Below are positions 1-11,860 of a stretch of 64,000 nt of DNA, piece by piece. Where the stretch lies: contig JAJNNQ010000137.1 of the NCBI GenBank assembly GCA_027886175.1, forward strand, positions 8,064,001 to 8,128,000. Reading direction: 5' to 3'. The notes beneath the pieces are model-generated. The model was not told where the DNA came from, ran no database searches, and was given only the letters and a program-made list of their open reading frames with translations. The DNA comes from Phylloscopus collybita. Taxonomy: Eukaryota > Chordata > Aves > Passeriformes > Phylloscopidae. The position numbers and the translations under genes were made by a program. The first letter of the stretch is position 1. The number at the start of each line of letters is the position of its first letter.

Positions 1-2476
1 TGGTTAAGGTACCATAGACTTTGGTATTCAAACAACAATAACATAGGGAAAAGAATAGGCCAAGAGCTAGGCAGTATATTTTGCTTCCTTATTTTTATAT
101 TATCTCTTTTTCTTTGACAACTGCATAGCTACACCCAGAGAAGTAGTAATTATATCCAGAACCCAAAGAGGTCCATCATAACATGAAAATGTTGTGACAT
201 CATAATCCTTGGTTAGGGAAATTATAATGATGGCAGAGGTTAAAGCCACAGTGTAGGACAGGCAGAGAAAGAGAAGAGACTCAGAGGAGAGTTTCTTGCT
301 CAAAAAAAGCACAAAACTCTCCCATTTTGAAGGAGAATTGTCACAAGGTAAGTCGCCTTACTTTTAAAATGCTTTTTTGCATGGGGATGTTTTTGCAAAT
401 GTTTTTCACTTGGTTTAAAACTACTCATGGTGGAGGTAGAGGAGAGGAAATAATGAGAAACAAATTCAGTGGAAAAACAAGTGTTGATTGTGTGACAAGG
501 CAGTGAAGTAAATTTATGAACTGATTTGATCGTGGATATTAGCACCTCCTTTCCTTCCAGTGTGAGTCAGAATGAACATAAACATCACAGCTATATGGAA
601 AAAATGTACCACTGTGGGGGGGAGGGGAGCAAAGGACAATTAAAAGAACCCTTACTTTTTTGTAAGTTTTTTTGTTTGATCTTTTTAATATTTACTAAGA
701 AAAAACCCACAAATTGTTAAAATAGCTTTCCCGTTTCTCTTCTCACTGAGAGAAGAAAATAAGAGGACTAAACACAGTTTGTGACACACCAATAAATTTC
801 AAAGATAAAAGCTCCTAAGACATTAGTGTTAATTTTTCTAAAGATATATCAATGAGCCAGAGTCTTCTATATTTTGAATTGTATTACGACAGAAGAGAAG
901 TACTTTGTATAACTTTTCAAATATCCTTGGATTGATATAGGAAAAACTCTTCTTTACCAAATGTGACACACTAACATTTTCACAAGCAAATTCACATCTT
1001 CTGTCTTTTTCTCCTTTTCTGTGGAAAGAGAAGACACCTTTATGGTGATGTTAGTAATTAAAAGCACTTTTCATGAGATTGTCTAAGAGAACCATGTCAC
1101 CTCCAGAAGTAATAGACTATGCTGAGTTAGAAGGCTGCTATTTCAATGATGAATTAGATGTTCACTTCGCTTTTCATTTTTAAGGAATTGAACCTAATTT
1201 GGTAAATTAATTAATTTTCAAACACTGATGGACATTGATCATTTCACTGTGAGTTCCTTGGACAAACCTTAGATTCCAATTGTCTCAGCCATGTGCTTGT
1301 TCCTTTGTGCAATATAACAACCTTGTTTCTGTAAGTTCATTGGAACTGACAAATAATGAAGGGAGCTTGAGTTCCAAAGCACAGGCAAAATTTGCTTTAT
1401 ACCCATGACTAATGTCAAATCTGAACTCTATCTAATAGAAATATTAAGTAACCTCATGTTGATCTCTTCTTGATGCCAGCTATGACTGTGTATAATAGCT
1501 GAGATCAGATCACTATCCCTGAAGTGTATGCTCTCATTACAGAATTTTCTTTGGTAAGGAACTATACTGAGGAAGAATCCCACTTCTAGTTCAGGCTGGC
1601 CTAGTGCAATGAAGTTAAAAACATGATACACATCCTGAAATATAAAAGTCCTCAAGGCTGCAGGAATTCAACAGGGCTTAATTATTAAATTGGTATATAT
1701 CCAGATACTTTCATCTATGCATATAATCTAAGCTTTTTTTTTTAATCAAATAATTTTTAAAGTATAAAATGTAGACATGTGGGTAGCAGAATATGCAATG
1801 AAAAAAATTTATCATTATCTTAGCCTATATGAGGACTTCCCCCAAAATATGTTCTTAGAAAGAGAACAGACCCAACTATGATTAGATTTTCCTCATAAGA
1901 GCAGAAAATTGCATGATGTAAATATTTTTATTGTACAGATGTGCTGTAACAAAGAAAAATGCATGCAATATTGCATTTTCTCTACTAAAAAATGAAAAAA
2001 GTTACAATAAAAAAGAGTAATCCTTAGCCTGTGTTGTATAAACTTAAAGAAATGGTAATCAACCTTGATGCGTGACTAAGGCACACATCTGTCTGTATGA
2101 TTTATGACAGAACACAATCAGAGAATAAACTGTTCTTTTAAAAAAAATCCTCCCTGTAAGAAGATATTCTGCTCTACAATTAAGCACAGATTATTTTTTC
2201 CCTATTTTCTTTTTCACTAAGCTAAGGCTTGTTATTATACGTCTATGAGATGATGTTTCTTAGCAGTCATTATAGAATTCTTTTCCAGTCTCTTCTGTAT
2301 AGAAGCTCAGAGTTTTTCGTGAACAGAGAAATTATTCAACCTGTTTTATTAAAAAAGAAGGAACAAGCTTCTTCCTAAAAAACATAATTAAAATTTTGAA
2401 TTAAACATCAAAGAAATTAGGTCTCTTTTTATTTCTATTAAAAATATTAGTGTATGGAAATAGGTATGATATTTTC
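1..2476. other. AT-rich non-coding stretch
   Basis: I see no gene here. The only open frames are 64 to 81 codons, lie on both strands, begin and end without splice or promoter context, and encode low-complexity peptides. The stretch holds short A and T runs, for example near 1733-1743, but no repeat family I recognise. Confidence 0.6.
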
Positions 2477-2494
2477 ATTATTATTATTATTATT
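2477..2494. repeat. (ATT)6 microsatellite
   Basis: Six uninterrupted ATT units are read directly. It is a simple repeat with no associated gene. Confidence 0.9.
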
Positions 2495-3020
2495 GTATAT
2501 TTTTAATGCGCCTTAGTTTGACTAGGCCATTTCAAAGGGCTAAAAAGAGTTCCAGCTTCATGTTTATTTGCTAAAATTTCCAACAAAATTATCAGCCATA
2601 ATAAAGACAACATGGACTTTATCAGTACTGGAATTTAATGAAGATCACATAACTAAACCTGTGTAAGCTGCTGAACTATCACAAGGAGATTTTTTTTTTT
2701 AATTGATATAGAATGTGTTTAGAAAAGTAAGGCTTTTTAGGTTTTTTGGCCAGTGGATTTGATTATAATTAAAGTGTTGCTTGAGTTAGAACAGAAGGGC
2801 TTGAGACACTTATATTGAATCCAATGACAACATTTCCACTATACTCAAGTGTAAATTAATAAGTAATTTAATGTTTTCCAGTGGCCTGCAGTCCTATTAT
2901 CAACTTAATTTTAGATCAAGGTCATTAATGTGGGTTGAAACTTCTTTTACTGAACACCAGTTACCACCCCTGCAGTGCAGGAAATAACATGGCATGATAG
3001 CAGAATATTCCACTGAATTA
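2495..3020. other. AT-rich non-coding stretch
   Basis: Nothing recognisable. It contains a T10 run near 2691 and no open frame of note. Confidence 0.55.
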
Positions 3021-3045
3021 AAACAAACAAACAAACAAACAAAAC
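3021..3045. repeat. (AAAC)n microsatellite
   Basis: Five perfect AAAC units are followed by a slipped unit with an extra A. Confidence 0.9.
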
Positions 3046-4443
3046 CCACTCAGTGAAGAACTTAAAATCTTCTCCCCAGTGTTATTCTTTGTTTACAGTT
3101 GTAAATAATCATTTTCAAAGTTATATCTCATCAAGTCAATTTATGCTACTGGTGCAGGCTGGACCCGACAAACTGGTTGGCAGGGAGGATGATGCAAGAG
3201 ACTCCCGTGCAAAACTTCTGGATCCCTGCCTCAGGGAGGAAGCAAAGCGTGCTTATGTATTTGTTACATTTAATGGCCTTTTCAGAAGGAAATTGTGTGT
3301 CCTGTGACATCTATCAGCAGGAAAGGTGACTTAATAAAGAAAGGGAAGGTCTAGCGTTAGTGAGAGCAGCGTGGTCAATTAGTAATTCTACAGTCATGAC
3401 AAAGTTATGTGATGATGTTTGTGCAGTACTGGATTTAGATGGGCCTGGAGGAAGCTTAAAAAGAGTGGGAGGCATGGAAGATGGATTCATGCCCTGCCTC
3501 TGCTTTAAGTCAAATACCTCATAGCATTAGGTTATGTTAATCTACAATTGTATCCGCTCCTGCATCTCTTTCATTCATCCTGCAACATTTAACACAGAAC
3601 GATCAGAAATGTCTTAAGCAATTTTGCATATGGAAGAAATGCAGTTGCTCCACTTAATGGAATTTTATTTGGTAGGCATAAACCAAAGGAGATCAAAAGA
3701 TAAAATTTATCACAATAAGTTATTTGTCTCTGTAACACCAAAAAATAAATGTTAGAAGACCTAAACAAAAACAACAGTTTAGAAACTACTTACCCTTTAA
3801 AAATCTGTAATATGCCATTGGAGAAGGTTTTACTTTTTTATCTATCTCCAAATTCTAGTATTTGCCACTGTACTGAAATGGCATGAAATTTATACCAGAA
3901 TGACAAGACAACTGCATTATTGATGACTCTATTTCCTTCCCAAATACCAGGAAATGTAATCATCATCACATCTTAAAAAGAGGAGGAATGTGTGTATATC
4001 TGCATAGTAAAGATGTAGTAGAGAGAATAATGCAGGGTTTACAGGTAGCAGAGGCAAAGATTTAAAAATATGAATTAGATACAGAATGCCAGATTCTGCA
4101 AAGTCTAAATTGCTCGATTGTAAGACAGGGCTACTGCCAGTGCCAAAATATCAACTAGAGTGGAGATCTCTGCCCAAGGATACTCCAAAGCCTACTAGAG
4201 TTAATTTAGACTCTCTCCTGATAAAAGAAATGCTTAATTGTGCCTCATCTCCATAGAAATCTTGCTTGAGTGAGTTCAGGGAATGAAGCTCATAGAACCA
4301 TCTCGTTCACTTTGAGTCAGATTTGGAAAATGAACCTCATTGCTCCACACCAAACCAAGGAAGAGAGACTATAGCTCCTCATGTACTCAAACAAGGCATC
4401 TTGCTCCTGTGCCTCTGGGACCCAAATATAGCCATTAGGTTTA
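3046..4443. other. Non-coding stretch
   Basis: An 84-codon frame at 3053-3307 (+) and a 61-codon frame at 3589-3774 (-) have no recognisable domain and no good flanking splice sites. I regard both as chance frames. No repeat family is identified with any confidence. Confidence 0.55.
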
Positions 4444-4486
4444 TTTTTTTTTCTTTTTTTTCTTTTTTTTTCTTTCTTTTTTTTTT
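4444..4486. repeat. Polypyrimidine T-rich tract
   Basis: This is a run of T broken by single C residues at roughly nine-base spacing. It could be the reversed tail of a minus-strand retroelement or a simple expanded homopolymer. No retroelement body is recognisable next to it. Confidence 0.8.
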
Positions 4487-6738
4487 CATGCATCTAGAGC
4501 ATAAAACAAGATTTTATATTCTTAGCAGACCACCCATGAGGTTTCCTCTTTCACTTTTATAAAGCTGTTTTTCATTGGGAGTAATGTGTTTGCCCTTATA
4601 TGTACCAACCAGAAAAAGCTTTCATTAATAAGTTCAGTTCTGAAAATGCCTGTGTTCATTTTCACCAATAAGTTCTAAGGCAAGGAAGTGTTTCTACATC
4701 TCTTTCCCTGCTGGTGGGTTACCAAAATTTTATGCACACACAGAACAGTATGCATAATATAGCTTCTGAGAATGTTTATGACAGCTGGAGACCACAAAAC
4801 CTGACTAGCAGGAATTCTATGTACTTTCTCCAAACACAAACTGAGACTTTGCCCTTCTGTGAGTCTAATTTTGAAAAGCCATGCTTTTAGAAAAACACCT
4901 TTGCAGGTGATTTGTGGAGTAAAAAAGATATATACACTAACATGGCATTTGTTCATTATTAGAACATTCTCATTCAAATGCTATCACTCATCGTGTAATT
5001 ATTATGTCTGGCATAAAGTTTATATCTGCAGAAGACAAAAATATGCTTTACATAACTTTCTATCTGTTTGTACTTTATCTCAAGACTTTGTGACAAACGC
5101 TTCTAGCATTGGTTTAAAGCCAAACATCACCTCTTAGGGTCCCTTGCTTATGCAAATATTGATGTTTAGTGTCAATGAGGAATATTTTTATGAAAATGTA
5201 TTCACTTGCATCTTTAGTTTTGTGTACTGGATGAGATGCTGTGACAGGACATTTAAATCAGGCATAATTGTGATATGACCCTGTCCAAACTTTTCTTAGA
5301 GTGAGGAAAAAAAACTAAAACAGACCTTCAAAGCTGCATTTGATTTAAAATAAAAATAATAATAAAAAAATAAAAATAATTTTAAAAGAGACTTGGAGAG
5401 AACTCATAAATCTTAGGTGAAGGCAATTAAAATCACATTTTAAATATTAAAAATTGAAATCTCCCTCTTGCCCAGTGTAGCTTTCAGATCAAGATCTTGT
5501 TCCCAGTCAGCACTGGGATTCCTGTTACATGGGACAAATCTACTTTTCCATTTTTCTCCATATTTGTTCTCTGCATTTTGAGATGTTCAAGCTTCAAACT
5601 CAGTTTTCCTTCTCATGCTTCCTCCATCAACCCAGAGAACTTCTCTGAGCTTGTGGCATAGGTATAGACTCCCTCATTTGCCCTCAGAAAACAGTCTTTC
5701 CTTCCAAGGGCTCCTGTCTCACCTCAAGCTCAGCAGTTCAGACAATGTGAGCTTGTGGAATTCTCTCCTAGATATCACTAAGATCTCTAAATCACATATT
5801 TTATATAAAAGAAAACAATCACAGAGTGAAAAAAAAAATAAACAAGGAGGAGATGTTTTTATCCAAATTTATTTATTTCAAGTGTGTATAAGCCCACTAA
5901 GAGCTACCAAAACTAACACTTCATATGTGTATTCCACAGATGAAACTTACCTAAGTGAAGTGTATCTGAAATATCTGCTTAACTTAAAATTGCTGTATGT
6001 CTGCAAACACTCATGGTTGAACAATTTATTTCCAAATTGGACTTTCAATTGAGTAAAAGCTAATCACATCCAAAAAAGGTTCCTCTCTGCTCTCTCTCTT
6101 CCTTTTGTCTTGTAAGAAATAATAAAGTGAACAGAATTTCCTATTAAATTTTTTGCTGGTTCAACAGGGTGGTCTACTTCTTTCAATCCTAGAGCAGTTG
6201 TTAGGGGAGCAGGGAGCTAGAACTGGACTTGGCTGCTCGTATTTGATTATCAGAGCCAGCTGGAATGGGGTCAAACGGTGCCTATAAAGGACTGAGAAAC
6301 CTCAGCTGTAAAAAACAGCAGGAGGTAGTCTGGCTCCTGTGACTGGCCCTGAAGTTGTGGGAGCACACAAGGAAAAAAGCAGTGAGGATCCTGCAAATCT
6401 TTTAATATTAGTTTTTCTTTCTGCATACCTGTGCGTGTGTGCATGTGGGTAGGTGGGTGGGTCGATCTTCACATCACCATACCTGAGACGTTAAAAAAAT
6501 TGTTAATTAAAATGTCTGAAAGAGGTACAAGAATGTTGCCAAGAATCCTGGCAAGATGACTAGGAAAGATGAAAATCAGTGGTACTTGTTCTGTTTATTA
6601 CTGAGATGTTTAGATTGAGCTTCACATGCATTTGGAAGAAGTGCATGCACCTGCAATCTGGATTTCACAGGGGATTAATAATGTTGGGTGCTTAAACTTT
6701 TGATGCCCATCCTGAGAATCTTAAAAAAGCCTGACTTC
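4487..6738. other. Non-coding stretch with A-rich patch
   Basis: The largest frame is 145 codons at 5615-6052 (+). It runs through an A-rich stretch (about 5828-5842), has no recognisable domain and lacks splice or promoter context, so I do not call it a gene. An A/T low-complexity patch lies at about 5347-5389 and a short GT/GGT-rich patch at about 6430-6463. Confidence 0.55.
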
Positions 6739-6740
6739 TT

Positions 6741-6791
<51 letters not shown>

Positions 6792-6792
6792 T
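6739..6792. repeat. Compound poly-T plus (GT)7 repeat
   Basis: T14, a single C and T25 run directly into seven GT units. Such a compound tract often marks the tail of a reverse-oriented retroelement that later grew a dinucleotide repeat. I see no element body beside it, so origin is unassigned. Confidence 0.9.
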
Positions 6793-8727
6793 ATTTTCTG
6801 TGATGCTAAAAAGTCTGTTTAAAAAAGAGGAAAAAATATCCCAATGGTAAATAATTTAATTTATCTAATAGTGTTTCTGTGGCTTAGAGATAAACTGCAG
6901 ACTTTTTCCACATCTGATCCTAAAATACATAGTCTTTTTAACACAGGGTTTTAATCAGGAACTTTTAAATGGAGAATGCTCTTGTGACCAGATGATAAAA
7001 ATATAAAAATACAGCTGCTACTATATCTCAGGAAAGTGTTGATAGAACTGTGACAGAATAATCACAATAATAATACTTCAATATCACTCAAATTCTGCTT
7101 TAATTAAGAAAATGCTTTATTCAGCTGTTGCATGTGCAAGTCAATAGTTTACTTAAGTGCATACATATTGCAGGAAATAGAGAAATTTTGAATATGAAGT
7201 TGTTTAAAACCAGTTTGTTTTGGGATGGGTGTTGTACAGCATTGTACAGGGACTGGATTAGCAGGATGATTACAGAGCTTGTGCAGTGACTAAGAAAACT
7301 CTAGCAGAATTAGAATGGTGAACCTGTTTAAAACCCAGGACATTCCCTGTTGTCTTCCCAAATAATGGATTAGAATCAGGTTAAGAAAAGATAAAACATT
7401 AGAATCCATAGAGGTATCTTTTATGGCTTCTGTATCAGTTTACTTCTTAAATGCTGTCTGTTAACCTAGGGCTGTTAGGTTTGATGGTTTTGCATCAAAT
7501 TTGGGTCTTGTTTCCATAGTCCATTGAAGTACCTTTCTTCTCTGGGTTTTGTCCAGGTTTTAACACAGGGCAGAACACAGTCTGAAATTTGTCTTTAACC
7601 TGCAAAGAAGAACACTAGTAGGAAAGAAAAAAAAAATCATTTCTGGAGAACAAATCAGCAGCTATTGTTTCCTTTAGCAGATTAAGTAATTTATTTCATT
7701 TTGAATCACTGACTGTCTAGGTTGCAGAAGACCAACTCTTTTATTTTTGAGATATTGAAGCTTTTTTTCCTATTTACTTCAATTGTGTGTGTTGACTTCT
7801 GTTTGACACTTGACGTGGGCAAGATCTCAACACTGGTTTCTTCCACTGGATGAGTTTTCTTCTGCCAGCTCTTTAAAACTAGAGGCTAGAATGTCTCTCA
7901 GCAAACTTCTTATAATACATTTGCACAAGAAAATTGTCCCGTAATGTCATTTATTTCTTCCTTATTTCAAAATATTGCAGCGTAGTTCCTCCTGTGTCAA
8001 TCACATTTAGAAAGCCAGAGCATTTCAGTGAAACTGTAAATCATGATCCAAATATAGAAACCTTTTTTCAAAAGCATGTAACAAACAAGACCTTGCCTAA
8101 TTTTACGTGCGAATGTTGCTGGCTTATTTGCCAAGGAATGTTAGGCATTGTGCAAGCACATATTAAAATACAAACTGTATCCTAGAAATCTGTAGAGTCC
8201 CATAGCATCTGCCACCAGAAATATAACAAAATTAACCAACAGAGTCCATGTGTTCCAAACAGAAATCTTTAATTTGAAATGCTCAGTGAAATGAGTCAAC
8301 CGTAGATCCAACTGGGTTTAATTCCACTTGGACTTGATCTTTTATGTATACATTCCATACAGAGAGTATTGAAAAGCATTTTTCTCTCCTCAGCCATAGC
8401 CCTGTCACTCTCTAGCCTCTTGACAACCAGGGTGTTTTCTAGGTCCTGGAGCAGGAAATCACATCCCAGAGTGTCAGTGTTCATGTATGAGCATCACAGG
8501 GGTAAATTTGTGCCAGTGCCTGAGAAGTCCATTTATGTGAGCAAATTTCTTGGTAACGAGTTGCAGAATTTCTTTTTGTATTTTTTTCATTTACCTTATC
8601 TTCTGGCACATTTTCAGGTTAAAAATATAAAGGAGCAGACTGGACGTAGAACAGACATTTATATAGGTGTAGAAAGGTCAATTATTTGAGTTTACCAGTC
8701 AAGTGTGAGTCTCTTTTACAGCTGAAG
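6793..8727. other. AT-rich non-coding stretch
   Basis: Frames at 7934-8185 (+) and at 8296-8484 (-) overlapping 8369-8689 (+) are 62 to 106 codons long and have no recognisable product. I see no repeat family. Confidence 0.5.
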
Positions 8728-9242
8728 TTAAAACTGCTCTGAGCTACTCCAATTTGAACTTGGCTCTCTGATCAACTTCCTTAGCTGGAGCTGGTCTTTG
8801 TGAATGCCCACATGCATCTCTGAGAAGATATTAAAGTCCAAAAAGTGCCCAGAAGTTCTGTGTGGTCCCCAGGCATCCTGTGTTGCAGAGTTCTGGCTGC
8901 TGGCAGAGCAGGTTCCCTGGCGTGGGGTCCTGCAGTGCTGCTCTCCCGCAAACCTGCATGTCCCCTCTCCAAATGAACATCCCCTCGCTCCCTGGCCTTT
9001 TCCAAGAGAGGTTAACTGAGTGGGCCACAGTAAAACTGCACTGTAGTGTTTCAAAAAGTGAAACTGATTTATTTCAGTATCATCCATCTAGGCTTGCCTT
9101 TATAAGATATAACTTCATTCCAGTGAAAATCAATGTATCTAGAGGTTTGAGGGGGAAGGAGGAGGTTCATTGGGTAGGGTTTGGGGTTTTTTTTCTCATT
9201 AATGAGACAATCCTAACAAACTCCAGTTGCAAACCAAGATGA
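8728..9242. other. GC-richer patch with overlapping chance ORFs
   Basis: This patch is richer in G and C than its surroundings. It is crossed by open frames on both strands, the longest about 119 codons (-) and 126 codons (+). When several frames are open together the usual cause is low stop-codon density in GC-rich DNA, not coding. No domain, signal peptide or membrane segment is evident in any of them. A degraded repeat or an unspliced non-coding exon is possible but unsupported. Confidence 0.4.
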
Positions 9243-9516
9243 CTTCACTTCATTACAGAAAAAAAACCCAAAAATCTGATACTTTATATAAGTGCAATAT
9301 GACTGTGTTTCATCACAAGACCCCTGCTATGTGCTTTCCCAAATCTTATTGAATTTAGAATGGTTCCTGTTACATAGTCAAGACTTTGGATGCTTTAAAG
9401 CAATGCTGTGGTAGTTGATTATGTTCTTATTTACTGTTCAGAAGTAGGTAAGCTTTTATTCATTTTTTTTCTGTAAACTGGTTGTATTTTTTAAACATGA
9501 AATTATTTTCCTTTAG

Positions 9517-9587
9517 GAGCATCAAAAGAGACATCAATCAAACTGGATAATTTTGCTTTGACCATTAAACACTTGTGGCTGTGTGAG
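9517..9587 (+). other. Candidate internal exon (71 nt)
   Basis: A pyrimidine-rich tract ending in TTAG stands directly before 9517, and GAG|GTAAGA, a near-consensus donor, begins the intron at 9588. One of three frames is open throughout, giving 2 nt plus 23 codons (reading begins at the GCA codon at 9519). It would enter in phase 1 and leave in phase 0. The peptide matches no family I recognise. Only the splice-like signals and the open frame are seen. Its status as an exon is inference, and a lncRNA exon or a chance pseudo-exon is equally possible. The next candidate exon, at 9820, is in compatible phase. Confidence 0.2.
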
Positions 9588-9606
9588 GTAAGATCTTTTG
9601 TTCTTC

Positions 9607-9639
9607 TTTTTCTTTTATTTTTTTTTCTTTTTTTTTTCT
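9607..9639. repeat. T-rich polypyrimidine tract
   Basis: This is a T run with scattered C residues, lying between the two candidate exons and just before a perfect hairpin. Confidence 0.75.
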
Positions 9640-9647
9640 GACATGCA

Positions 9648-9683
9648 TTTAGATAAGTTAAAGCTAACTTTAACTTATCTAAA
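9648..9683. repeat. Perfect 16-bp inverted repeat, 4-nt loop
   Basis: The arms 9648-9663 and 9668-9683 are exact reverse complements, separated by the loop CTAA. The arms are AT-rich, so the stem would be moderately stable in RNA and able to extrude as a cruciform in DNA. It is too short for a standard microRNA precursor. It may have arisen by template switching during replication. Confidence 0.9.
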
Positions 9684-9819
9684 CTTTAACTGTTTGTTTC
9701 CCAGGGATTAAGAATTCTGTGCACATTTAATATGTTCCCTAAAGGGCCTAAGTAGCACTCTGAAATTCATGTAGAGGATTTGAATATTGGTTTTATTTAA
9801 TTTTCTGCTAAAACCTCAG

Positions 9820-9890
9820 CTACGCGTTCATCCAGACGCTACTGATCTGATGAAGACAGATAGAAATACCATGTTTGTAGTAAGGCAGAG
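9820..9890 (+). other. Candidate internal exon (71 nt)
   Basis: A T-rich stretch, a branch-point-like TGCTAAAAC and CTCAG precede 9820. The right edge is GCAGAG|GTAAAG. The frame that follows in phase 0 from the candidate exon at 9517-9587 stays open for 23 codons plus 2 nt, so the joined reading is about 46 codons without a stop. The segment contains CpG sites (ACGCG, GACG) that are rare in this window. I do not recognise the peptide. The pair could equally be non-coding or coincidental. Confidence 0.18.
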
Positions 9891-11834
9891 GTAAAGCCAT
9901 GATAGTTTTGGTCCTTGACTTGTGTCCTGACAATGCTATGCCTGCTTGCTGAGGTGGGACCTGGCACAACAGGACATTGTGCATTTTGATTTGTTTGGGA
10001 AATTTCAGTGGATGACCACACCAAGGCCTTTCCTCCTAGGGAGCTGGGAATCGAGGCTGGTACCTTGGCCCCTGGGCCAGAGATGTCCATTGTGTGAAGG
10101 TGGGATAGGATGGTAATACACAACTGCTCTGAAGTGCAAATGTTGTTTTCATACCGAGCAGCCTTCTTGTTCTGGAAGAAGCATCATTTACAAGAGACCA
10201 CTCTTGCAGGTTCAGCTCTAGGCGGGATTCTTGGATGTCTGAAATAGTTTCTGGTACAAGAGCTCACTTACTGCACCTATGACTGATTTGACCAGCACAA
10301 AATTTTAAAATAAAAACTTCAGATGGGAAAGAAAATCCATGATACCAATGCCCTTATGGTTTTTAATGTTCCCTTTCTTATAGGATTTGTGACTGACCAT
10401 GGGGTAATATTCTTTGTGTGAACTCTGGAGTAGTTACAATCACTATTTGTATAGATTCTTCTCACAGAGGTTGGCTTTGAGCACTAGTTTAGTTTAGATA
10501 TTCTGAATACTTTTTGGAGCTGCCTCTTTTTACCTAGTTACATTGTGCTTGTTGTAGAGATGCAACCTGATATTAAATGGTGCAAATACTTGTTTAGAGT
10601 TGCATCCTTCCAGTGTATGCTTCCATGAAAACATTAAAGCACCTCACTGTTTTCTTGGAGAATTTTTTTCTCACCCCATGTGTCAGCTGTTGCATACAGA
10701 GCAAGGTACACAAGGGTCCTCTCATATTTCTGTCCTTTACCCCTGGAGTTACATTCGCAGTGGGGGGAAAAGGGAGAGAAGATTTCTCCCTCCCTTCCAC
10801 AACCAAGAAAGAGTAATGATAATTTAGCCCTAAGTGTTTAAGCCATGCTCCAGTGCTGCTGAATCTGAGTTTGGCATCGTTTGAAGGAGTTTGCTGAAGT
10901 GTGAAAGGCACTGACGTGGGTATGATTAAAAAGTATTGAAAAATTATAGACCACACTGCAAGAGGCCTTTATTCAGGTAGATGAGGTCAAGGCAGGTTAA
11001 CACACAAGGAACACTTTTGTAGCTGATGCCTGTGTACGTCAGGCAAAAGCATATTAAAAGTTGTTTCATCGAGTGTATCCTCTCCTTCACCTTACTGGCC
11101 AGACTACAATTGGCAGAACAAATTTTGCAGTAGAAGTTGATCTCGCTATTCATTATTTTAGAAGGGATTTCTTCTGCTAATGCATACTCCCTACTTAGTT
11201 CTCTCTGTTCTATGTATTTGGTATAAGTATTTAATTTCTGGCTAGCTGAGAACATGAGCAATAACGGAGAAGTAAAATTGAGAGTGGGATATATGATGTA
11301 ACCCTACAGAAAACACAGGTGACTAAAATTTGAAAGGTATGATAAATTTTAAAGGGGCTCCTGCTTTCTTGAGCAACTATTTCCACATCTTAATTGAACC
11401 TATTAAAAGTATAAAATAAAGGGTTTACTTTGGGTTGATTTAAAAGTAAAAGCAGTATGTTAGCATGTGGCAAACTTCCAAAATAACCACACGATTTAGG
11501 ATGGGATGAATGTAATTTCCAACACTTTGGAACTATGATTGACCCCAATTTATAGATATTTTTTGATACTCAATAATATTTTAGTCCCATTCTGACGACT
11601 GTATCCCCAACTATAGATGGAAGCTAAGTATCTGCTTTCTTTTTTTGGCAAACAATGATGTCCTGATTTTTCCAATCTAAATTGCCCTCCAGGGCACTAA
11701 TAAAACAAGTCATGGCTCACAAAGTAAATTTCCTGTGTACTAATTGAAAACGGTTTCAAATTTATTAAGGTTTCAATCATCTTCCCAAGATCTAATGCTT
11801 GTGCTCATGGTACTCAATCTGTTAATACGCTTAC
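9891..11834. other. Non-coding stretch
   Basis: Overlapping open frames of 67 to 120 codons occur on both strands around 10594-10956, with another of 105 codons at 10944-11261 (-). None shows a known domain and they contradict one another in strand and frame. No repeat family is recognised. Confidence 0.5.
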
Positions 11835-11860
11835 CTGAAAGTGGAAAGAAGCATTAAACA
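11834..11860 (-). promoter_or_regulatory. Recursive-splice-like site (minus strand)
   Basis: Read on the minus strand, a pyrimidine-rich run ends in TTTCAG and is followed at once by GTAAGCG, so an acceptor is fused to a donor. The junction lies between 11834 and 11835. This zero-length-exon layout is the known form of recursive splice sites in very long vertebrate introns. The sequence match is seen directly; function is inference, and single matches are expected by chance. Confidence 0.2.

Noticed and set aside
3021..3045. Evenly spaced short repeats, CRISPR-like at first glance
   Set aside because: It is a plain AAAC microsatellite with no spacers.
5615..6052. 145-codon ORF
   Set aside because: It runs through an A-rich tract into AT-rich DNA, with a low-complexity lysine-rich centre and no domain.
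8728..9242. 119- and 126-codon ORFs on opposite strands
   Set aside because: Same reasoning: several overlapping frames in a GC-richer patch with no domain.
10594..10956. 120-codon ORF (-)
   Set aside because: Two plus-strand frames cover the same bases; no domain or gene context.
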